This document shows positions 24,223 to 34,700 of a stretch of DNA of 64,000 nucleotides, piece after piece. The position numbers and the translations under genes were made by a program. Every line of letters starts with the position of its first letter. Position 1 is the first letter of the stretch. This DNA comes from Fragum whitleyi. Its lineage: Eukaryota; Mollusca; Bivalvia; Cardiida; Cardiidae. A model generated the notes under the pieces. The model ran no database searches. It was given only the letters and a program-made list of their open reading frames with translations, and was not told the DNA's origin. Location of the stretch: assembly GCA_948146395.1 (NCBI GenBank), contig OX411543.1, positions 60,255,689 to 60,319,688 on the forward strand, given 5' to 3'.

Positions 24223-24594
24223 AGGACCATTCTAGAATTAGCAGACATTACTTTATTCCAAAACATTACAAATCCACTGATGCACAAACACTATATACAA
24301 CACTTAAAAGAATCCTTACCTATTAGAATTTTGTTTGAAAATTGTCTATAACAATGAAGAGAATAATATATATTGAATTTGGTTCGATTCCGTCGGATCA
24401 AAATATTTCAAATCTCTTAAACCTACGATTTCGCCGGATTTAGCTTCGAGAAAAGGAAAGTATAAAAGAATAATAACGTTCAATGAAAGTTACAGATTCG
24501 CGTAGGGAAATTTTCTATCTAGATCTTCAACTAGTTGCTTGGAAAAAATATCTTAGTGAGAATTAAGCATGAAATTGTATTCTACTTTTATCTT

Positions 24595-24905
24595 AAAACT
24601 ATACAAATATCTGTGTGATAACATCCCATATGATATTTTTTATGATATCACATAGTTATCTTTAAAACAAAGATGTAATGCGGTTATTGTTAGAAACTTT
24701 CATTTCAGTTAGAAACATCGACAAAATCAAGACAAATAGAGGTTATAAGATAAATATAATACGTACTAAGTGTATTGTATGAAAAAAATATTTAACTCGG
24801 TTGTGAGAATTGAAAATTGTCTCGGCAGAGCCTCGACAATTTTCAATTCTCCCAACCTCGTTAGATTTTTTTTCATATAATACACTAAGTATGTTTTATA
24901 TATAT
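24595..24905 (+). mobile_element. MITE-like repeat family B, copy 1
   Basis: It shares ordered blocks, in inverse orientation, with 33900-34195: ATGGGATGTTATCACA-type words, GACAAATAGAGGTTATA and the ATACGTACTAAGTGTATTGTATG foldback around GAGAATTGAAAATTGTC. Its right edge lies 15-30 bases beyond the stop codon of the exon ending at 24921. Confidence 0.65.
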
Positions 24906-24920
24906 CTAAGTAACATCCAC

Positions 24921-25706
24921 CTAGGCACACATCTCATTAATGAATCTAGTGGAAAAGAAAATTAAGAGACACCACGTGTCCAAGGTTTTGCGTTCAGCAA
25001 AGTTATGGTTTTGGTGCATTCCAACACAAACAGCTATTTTCTGTTCAGATAATGGGTACACACCGTCCTTATAAGGAATCGGTGCTAGGTCATTAGTGTC
25101 CGTTATAGCCATATTCTTAAATACATTTTTAGATTGTGGCCCTAGCTTTAGCTCATCAATGTCAAGAATGAAATATGGACATAAAAAGAATTTCTTTACC
25201 GAGTAACCATCCAAAGAGGTAGAAAATAACCCATATTTTTCGAATTCATTTGACAAATGATCATGCAGAGCATCAAAGAAAGTGATTTGGCCATGCATCA
25301 TAATTGTTTTATTACGTACTATAAAAAATCGATTTTTAATACTGATACTTTTCATCTTTTGACCTATGTTTAGAAGCAGACATGTATTGGTTATTTCGTA
25401 AACAATATCTACTGTAATAAACTGAAACTTCTTCGAAATTTTCCTGAAATTGGACAGAGCGCCAATCTTGTAAATTTTGCAATTCGGTTGGCGGAACTCA
25501 ATTTCTAAAGACCTTATATATTGCCGAGCGAGAGCTTCGTTATACATGGCGTCTTCTCCATCTTTGTCGAGGATGATCACGGCATCTATTGGTATGTAAA
25601 TTATTTTGACTTTCAAAAGAAAGTTGGACGATTGTTGAGCTATCGAAATACATTCTCCGTAATGGGCTACCTCAAACGGTGGACAAAATAAGCGTCTACA
25701 CTGTCC
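24921..25706 (-). CDS. Exon 4: C-terminal region, stop TAG
   Basis: The acceptor ACTTTTTCAG|GGACAG at 25706 starts in phase 0, matching exon 3. It opens GQCRRLFCPP...GEC and continues for 261 codons to TAG at 24923-24921. In receptors of this kind the transmembrane domain is expected soon after the final CV...; here only about 38 residues follow, with no convincing helix. No clear donor was seen before the stop. MITE A ends 37 nt upstream of the acceptor, and MITE B begins just past the stop. Confidence 0.7.
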   Translation of the reverse strand, partial: GQCRRLFCPPFEVAHYGECISIAQQSSNFLLKVKIIYIPIDAVIILDKDGEDAMYNEALARQYIRSLEIEFRQPNCKIYKIGALSNFRKISKKFQFITVDIVYEITNTCLLLNIGQKMKSISIKNRFFIVRNKTIMMHGQITFFDALHDHLSNEFEKYGLFSTSLDGYSVKKFFLCPYFILDIDELKLGPQSKNVFKNMAITDTNDLAPIPYKDGVYPLSEQKIAVCVGMHQNHNFAERKTLDTWCLLIFFSTRFINEMCA

Positions 25707-28700
25707 CTGAAAAAGTGATGAAAGTACGATTTTAAGTTAAGGTACAGTTACTAACATCGTTAAATTGACAAGTAGAGTGATTTTGGAATGATTTTGAAAT
25801 GAAATTGAATGAGTGTGTGGAGCGAGTTTTGAGTGAAATTAAAGGGATGCAATCTAATATCGCTAATTTTGTTCAAGATGAACAAAATTAGCGATATTGA
25901 TTACCCCCCATTAATACAATTTGCATACAAGTTCTATCGATAGCTTCTTTTGTCTTCAAGAACCAATCAGACGCTTACAATTTCCTTTTTGTCCGTAAAA
26001 TCGGGATTTTTTTCCCGTTCCCGGAGCGTTTTGAATGGTTTGAGCGAGTATTTGGAATTAATGAATGGAGCGCTGGGTGGGCAATTGAGAATGGTTTTGA
26101 TTGAGATGAATTTCAATTTCACGATATAATCAACTGTTAAACATGTACAAATAAAACGTGCTGATTACTTGATTCAGGCTTTCTAAAGCTATGGTCACAT
26201 TTACGACAATTACCGTAGTAAATCGAACTCGATTTTACCGTAGGCAAGCCGTGTCACTAATACGATTAATTAAGTTGAAGTAAAAAAAAGTACATTTAAC
26301 AAAGGTACTATCGAACAGTTTCCGTACAAAAAAGTACGTGCGAGTAGGAACAACTACGAAGAATTTCGTAAGAATGAGAAGTTAAATTAGATTAATTATT
26401 ATTTTAATTAATGGAAATTCGCCATTTATTTGTTTCCCAAGCCCTGATATATCTTGTTTGTCGTTCTTTAGATAAGAATCGCGATCTGTAAATATATCAT
26501 AAGGTTAACAACCTAGCAATTCTGTCAGTCACCTTCGGGTATTATAAAAAAAAATGTTGTAAAAACACGCGAGTATCAAACCTTTGATGTCACGTGCACT
26601 TCATGATTAGATTTTAGCCGCCACCATAGCGCAGTTGTTTAGGCATAAGACTTCCAGTCTGGAAGTCGTGGGTTCGATCCCCGGTGGCGGCAAATATCCT
26701 TTCCGACGTTTGTCTTTCACCAATGGGTAGATAATCGTAAACCTATGTGAAATAGCAGTCGGAGGCTAGGAAAGGGTGTAATGGTAGTACAGGTGAAAGA
26801 AATACCAGGAATCCATTGTTAGGTGCTCCGGCCGCCGCGATATAACTGCGATATTGTTGAAAGCGGCGTTAAACCCATTCAAACAAACAAATCATGATTA
26901 GATTTTGTCGACTTCACCGATTGTATTCGTACCCTGACCGTAGTCCAACCCCACTGATTCCCTGCTTGGTCGTAGCATTAACTTGGACAGATGTTTATTT
27001 AACCGTTTGTACGGCAAACTAGGGTAAAAGATACGTTCCAATTCGACAAGAGTACGATTCAACAAGATCTTACTTTGTTGAACTACATTCAAACTACGAC
27101 AGAAAGTCCTTTTTCACCGTAGGGATTTTGATCATGTCCATGATTTGTGCGGCCACTACAGTAGGATTATACGGTCGAAGAACGTTCAGTCCACGGGTGA
27201 CTAGGTTAAGCTACGCAGTATACGATAGGGTACGTTGTAGTACGGTATTTCTTTCACTACGTCGACATTAAGTTTTCAACGTGAAATCTGACCGCGATTA
27301 TTTACAACGTACTTTTACCCTACCTAACCGTGGACAAAATCAGAAACACGTACTAAAAGAGTAGTGAATCGCTAGTTGATCCTTGGTTAGCCGTAGTATC
27401 GGGGACAAACGTTTACGATATCACAGTGTGCTACTACGGTTAATTAAAGTCCGATTTACGGATAAGCAGGGATCAACAACTGTGATAGTACGGCCAAATT
27501 AGGGACGAAATAACGACCTTTACCGTGAATAGGCTTTTGAACATGTTTACAATATCCAGGACACTACGGTCAAACTTACGAGTTTGCACCACGCTACTCA
27601 CTACGTGTAAGCACGACTTACTTCGACTTACTTCGCAGTATACGCTCAGCTACGTGAATTTTACGGCTGACTACGTTGATGCATAACATAACGGCCAACC
27701 AAGTTATTTAACGTAAATGTGACTAAGCCTTAAATCATGCTGAACACATACGAAGAACGGTTACAGTTTATAACGTCGTGAAAATGTCCAATCATTCCAA
27801 TCAAAACCATTCTAAACCGCTCGTACAGCTCTCAAACAATTCAATCCAAACACCCACTCAAATCGATCGAAAACGGTCCGAAATTATTAGAAAACATTTC
27901 TAAATCGTTCAATAGGATTAATATTTTAATTCAAATAGATCAAATTATTCTTCTATTTTCCTGACTGGTTTGGATTTTAAAGTGTCTGGTTGATCCATGA
28001 AGACACATAAACAGAAAAGTATGTATAATTATTCTATTAAAGGAGCTTATAAATATCGCTTATTTTCTTTACCTTTAACAACATTAGCGATATTGAATTA
28101 CCTCTCTTTAATTTTACTCAAAACTCGTTCCATACACTCATTCAATTTCATTCCAATATCATTCCAAAATCATTTATCTTGTCAATTACACGATGTTCTT
28201 AACTGTACCTTAAGAGATCACCAGCCTACCCCATTCAGAACATCGCTCGGACTTTTCCGTAAACTGGAAAGTACCTCGAACACAAGTGTATGAATTTGAG
28301 GTCATTTTTTTAGGAAATTCGGTTTCTGATGGTACTTCGGTTTTAATACGCTTGAAGAAAATCATATTTTTTAAATTCTTTCCGATTGTTTGTGGAAAAC
28401 TTTTGAGCATATTATGTCCACTTTTATTCTTTCGTTGATTACATGTTTTATGCAACGGGGATCGTTGATGTTTGTGACGTCATATCAACCCACGTGCGAA
28501 GTAACGCGCTTTCTTCATATCTGCGACCTCATTATTCCCGACGTCTATTCGGTTGAATCGCCGAAGGCTCTTTGGTACAACTACCCTTATTGATCTAGAC
28601 TACTGTACCGGCTTAAGTTCAGAGCACGTGTTGTTGTTTGATATTTGGGAGTCATTGACTCATCACCTTAGAAATTCGGGGGAAGGGGAGGTCAAAAATG

Positions 28701-31700
28701 ATTATAAAGGGGTCAAAACGACTTAAAAAGCTAATCATTAGTAGAATTCTGACTATTAAAGAGCCATTTTTACCCGTTTCTAGTAATGAAGTAACTCATT
28801 TGTAGATTTTAAGGTTGTAAAATTTGTGGAAATCTTAGGAATAAAACCATGTTTTTGCCCTTTGTAATTTCTTTATAGTGGGTCAAAACAACCTCCCTTG
28901 GGGAAAATTCTAGGCGTCGAATTAAAATATTGTCAGATTTTTTAGGGGTGTGTGTAAACCCTGGTTTACGGGTCAAACACGAGCCCTGCAGTTAGTAACA
29001 TCATGGAATTGGCATCCATTGCAATCAGAACCATTCTCAATCGCTCGCTCAACGCTCCATCTGATGTATTCAAAACACTCCCTACAGTCACTCAAACAGC
29101 TCCAAAATCGTTCTTATATGCTTCGAATTCGTTCAGAACGATCAGCAACTTCAAACAAATCGAATAAATCGTTTTACAATTTTATTTTTTGGCATTTATT
29201 TCAATGCCTTTCAGGGTTCGACACTAAGGGGAGTCCGGGACTCCTTGATAACCAGTTGGACTCCTTCAATTTGCAAGTAAGGAGTCCGATGGTCTCCAAG
29301 GGTCATATGAGAATATTTTGAAAAAACAAAGCACAGAGTAGTGTCTTTTCTAACACTTGCCAAAACTGTAGACATTTTCCCTACAGAAGTTGTTGTAGAA
29401 AACAGTGTTTTGAGAAAAAAAATCTTTATTGGAAGAACATTGTGGAAAAGAAGAAATTGCTTATAACAAGCAATTTCTTCTTTTCCACAATGTTTTCCCC
29501 TTATGAAAATTCGGACTCCTGACTTTGATCTTGGACTCCTTGATTTCACATGTTAGGAGTCCTATTGACTCCTTAATCCCAGGAGTAAGTGTCAACCTCT
29601 GCCTTTGAGTAGTCCGTAAATGCCTACAAACAGAAAAATTGAAACCCTAATTTTGTGGGTGCACATTTGAATCGTCTCGTCAAGACGATCCCAATGGGTA
29701 CCAACAATATAGGGTTTGCGCAAGTACAGTTGCAATAATCTAAATTGAAAACATAAAACCCCACCTGAAGCTCTGAATTTGCTTTGAACAACACAGGAAT
29801 AATTAAACATACCTTTTGATGATCATACTTTTCAAACTCCTTGCACGCAGTAGCCTGCGGTCTTGTAGGCTCTTGTGATGGGATGTTTAGGAGAATACTC
29901 ATGGAGTAACCACCAAAAGTCTTTCTGTAGTCACCTTCTATTTTTGGACATATCTCTGAGATATGCTCGTCACAGTTTGCACAAAAAGCGTTCTTGAACA
30001 GTGTTAGGACTTCAAATTTGTTGAAATGAAGTACAGGCATTCCTGAAATATATCAAATGTGACCCATCACTCGAAAAGGGACGATCTGGGAACTTTGTAG
30101 AATAAATATTTGAAAAAGAGATTGGTTCTAGAACAGGCCAACCAGAGGTCGCATTTCAAAAATTATTTCACAGGAAGGTAGATTGATCATTCTAGATTCA
30201 GAGAATTAGCAAATTGCGAAAAGTTTCGATCCTGGTCAGTCTGCGCGAACCGCGCATTCTGACAGGGTCGATATTTTACGCACTACCCAGATGTTTTCTT
30301 TTCGCGTGACGGGTCACATTTAATCTGTTATCCGGGGAAAAAACTGTCTTAATGATGTCATTTTGTATTTACGGTTGTCTAATCAAGATATGACTAGGTT
30401 ACAAGCAAACAATTTTAGACTGATCTAATTTCAAAGATATTGAAAATGCTAATTCATGTGCATTAAATTGAAAAGAGACTGCAAAATATTGTAGAAAACA
30501 TTGAAAAAAGTTAAGAAATTGCTTGAGTCAAGCAATTTCTCTTTTTCTCAAGGTTTTCTAACAAAAATAAGCTTCAGTGCATAACAGTTCGAGTTTGAGG
30601 GAAAATGGTTACAAAACGTGTAATAAGCAATTATTTCTTTTAGGAGAAAACATAGTTTATTATCATGAAACAATTCGCTTTTCTGAAATGTGAGTTCATA
30701 TCTATTGTCAATTCAATGTAATTTAAGCAAGTTTTCCTGGTAACGGATTTTTTTTCTTTCATCATTTCAGTACATGTACTTAAACTTGTAATCGGTATCA
30801 AATGCAATATGCCATGGTGATTTGATTTTTTCGATACATCGACAATAAAGAAACATTAAATTTTCTAAAATCAATCGAATCTATGCATTACATTTCCAAC
30901 AAGTCCATGTGTGCGAGATAGATAGAGCAGTAAACTATACCGGGCATTAAAATTCGTGTATCCCTCGATTATATTTGAGCATTTGCATGACAGATCCAAC
31001 AATTCACTTTTACGGTCGCCGTGTGATGATTTGCTTATGAATTCTTATCGCATCATCCTTAGATTTGAGCACGGCCATCGTTGCGGAGATCGCAAGGCGG
31101 CCGTAGGTCTACAGTGAATTTAATTGACTAAAAGTATGTTGTCCGTGCGAAGATCAATCGATTATCATACGATTACTTAGCGATTGTCGCATGGGTACCA
31201 CAAGGATTTTTTTGACAGGGTTTACGAAAACACGTACGGGAATCGCACGATTTTGTAAACACTTTCACCATATAGAAAATAGAATCGTATGATGCCAACA
31301 AAAGTCAGATTTTTGTTGATTGTATTGTTCGATAATGCAGGAAATGAGAAAACTTGGACCCATTCAAGGGACCATTTAGAATTCTAAAAGGTTAGAGTTT
31401 ATGAATTGGTCTGGACCTGCATTTTTTAAGTGTTGCAGCCCCCCTCCCGGTACCAGTCTGATCATAAGGTTGACAATGGTACCAAAAAATTAAGCAAGTT
31501 TTCTTCAAAGCATCCAACTATGATTTATTTCTTAAATTATCTGAATTATCTGTGTATTTCGGTATATTTCTATGTGCTTTAGTATTTTCGGTTTCCTTCT
31601 GTATATGTCCATAAACGGCATCATACATGAGTCGAAACAAAATAAGCGTATCGCCTTTTAAACCAAGGGCGTGTTGAAAAAATTCGAGTGGTCCATTTTT

Positions 31701-34700
31701 CCCCTTTCTTTTCGTATTTTAAAGGAGTCTTTACGCTGTTTTCTATAGAATGAAATAAGTGATTTAAGGTAAGTGCGGACAGATAACATTGTCAAATTTT
31801 CGACTTTCTTTAAATCTCATAATAATTGCTGAGATTAATCTGAAGTACGGGCATCACTAGACATTATAACTAGACACCCCCTGAATTTTTTTCGATTGGA
31901 AATCGACACCAGAATTTGTGATAGGGGGTGTCTTGTTATCATATTTTCCACTACCCAGGCCAATAAAAGTACGAATATCTTCGCTTTATGTGGATCTTTC
32001 GCCGAGAAATTTGGTATGCGTGTAGAAGACACATAAATGCTCTTAGACACTCACAAGCAATTAAGAATAGTCAGGTTGTTTGACAAAAAAATAATGACAA
32101 AACTAAAAAACAAGCAAAGTCACTCACTCCTAGGAAAAGAACTCGCTCATTTGCTTAGTTTTTACCCTCTACTTTTATTTCCTAAAAGAAGAACCATTTA
32201 TCGCAACAGTGATACTAAAAATTGAAATGAAAATGATTATTTCGGTTTATAAATCAGTCAAAAAGTTGCTCCACCGTGAGTTCCGTATCGAAAAAATCGA
32301 TCAGGTGTCCACGAACCTTCTGGTGTCGGCGTGGCACATTATACCTTGTGGGCATGAGTTAACACGAAATAAAAAGGATTTGTAGCTCGTTCATTTGACG
32401 TCGTGACGTCATTAAGGGGCCAACCCATTTTCGACCCGCGAAAATCAGTATTTGCAAATATTTTCTTAATTAATCGGCTGATTTTTACGAAACAAGTTTT
32501 ATTTAGAAAGTCCAAGAACGCAAAAGCTAGTCGTTTGATTTCTGTGCACATTCAAACAGAAAAATAGGCCTGAAACGCCATTAACGTGATTTTTTAGATT
32601 TGATGTTCCTTTTTTTCTTTTCATATTTTGTAAATAACTAGAAATTTCCCAAAATTTTGTGCGGTGAACTATGCTGATCTTTTGTTATGTTCTCGCGAAA
32701 TGAATATGCTTTACACTTATCAAATTAAATGATATGTCTTCGGATAATAAAATTTGATTTTGTGAAGATGTTGCATCATTTTTCGTCGAATTCGACGTAG
32801 CACCAAAACCACCGTTGTTCTTCTTATTTTAACGCAAATCATCGTGCAATAATATATTCTAAAATATTTCAAATTAAGGCTTATTGTAAAGTTTAAGTTT
32901 CAGAAGTATCAAATCTGAATGTGATTTTAAGAAAAACGAAAAATCACTTATTTTTTCATCCGTTAAAAAAGACAGCTTTTGTGAACATTTGACGCGACAT
33001 TAAAAGTCTAATCCGAAGACACATGGTTTTTATTTCAAAAACCGTCAGCGTAATGGTTTAGCAGCAACATATCTAAATTTCAGCTAAGGTCAATGCACAC
33101 ACTTTCGAGAAAAAAAAGTCAATATTTTCAGTAGGCCTAACTGTTCTCGAATACATCAACGCAGAAGGCAATTACATTAAATACGTTACACTTAATTGTT
33201 TTTCTTACACATCTTTATTCATATCAATGAAAACACAACCCCAGGCGTCTTTTTATGAAGCAAATGACGTTTCCGGGATAAAATCGGTTAATTTATTCCG
33301 AAAAAAATAGACAATTACTGAAATTGGTGCCTAAAATAGGGATCGGCCCAATGATGACGCCATGACGTCAACTTTACGTAATAAAAATCCCTTTTTATGA
33401 CCGATATATGAAAGCGGGTATTTCAAAGTTCAGTCTTTTCGCTTTAGGCAAGATTTGCAGACAATTTTAAATCTCGGTCGACCAGATTTTCCGCATCAAA
33501 GTGGAAAGTTTGGGACCTAGTCAAAATTATATTTAGTGATAAAAAAGATTTATATAATCATTTCTTGTGGTTAATTTTTGGTGATTTTACACTATCCCCA
33601 CCCAGGTTGGCTAACTTTGGTATGAATGGTTACAGATTGTATCTTACGTGTTCCATTAAGACATGCTTGTTTTCTGTCCTCATCTGCAAGTCTTTCCTCA
33701 CACATCATATTGTAATCCCGACAGTCAATTGTCCGGCTATTTATAGGTACAGCTTCCGGTCGGGATGACGTCATGACGCAATTTTTAAGTATATATTTCT
33801 CCATATCCGTAGCGGCCATATCTAGGTCATCTAACCTATCCATGCACTTCAACACCTTGAGGTTCCACCTGTCCAGAAAGATTACACATACAGACGAATA
33901 TATTTTACGTACTTAGTGTTTCGTATTAAGAAAAATGTCAAACGAGGTTGGAGAAATTGCAAATTCGCTAGGCTCTTAGATAATTTTTCATACAATACAC
34001 TTAGTACGTATTATCTTTATAGTATAACCTCTATTTGCCTTGTTTTCGTCTATGATTAAAACAAAAAATGCAACTTTCTAAAAATAACAACATTATGTCT
34101 TAGTTCTAAACATATCCATGTGATTTCATAAGAAATATCATATGGGATGTTATCACACGTGTATTTGTATAGTTATAAGATGAAATGCTTTAATAAGGAA
34201 TCAAGATATGATAACTCGAATTCGTTATGACCACTGATTTCAACTATTTTGTAGAGGCCTGTACTGCTCAGTATATATTAGAAGTATTAGGCTTCTGCCA
34301 ATTTGTAGGTACAAAATGTATATTCAGTGACAAAGTATCACTATTGAATCGATTAATAAGCCATGAACAAACAGGGCTTTTGTTTGACCCTTGAACAAGG
34401 GCTTTGATCCTCTAAAATATGAACATATCAATTTTGACCTCTAAAATTTTGTGTCAATGATGCCATTTTGTCCCCTTATTTTATTTAAGGTTGTGGACCC
34501 GTAATAGTTCCGCAACATTTCGGACCACATGTTCTTTCACAATGTTAAATGAGGTTTCCTAATGAAAATCATTAGGAAACCTCGGTAAACATTGTTAAAG
34601 TTCATTACTCCAGTTACATTGCAGAACTTTTACGGTTCCACTACCTTAATCATTGCATCTTTAAACTACACCAATTTATAAATAAATTGTATCTAATTTA

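Noticed and set aside
24921..24923. TAG of exon 4 as an intronic read-through end of a longer receptor
   Set aside because: I looked for a clear donor before the stop and a hydrophobic exon downstream and found neither. Not excluded, so it is left as an open finding.
22410..33780. Frequent GACGTCA words as a CREB target cluster
   Set aside because: Many lie inside repeated elements or AT-rich DNA without other promoter features; only the conserved pair in repeat family C is reported.
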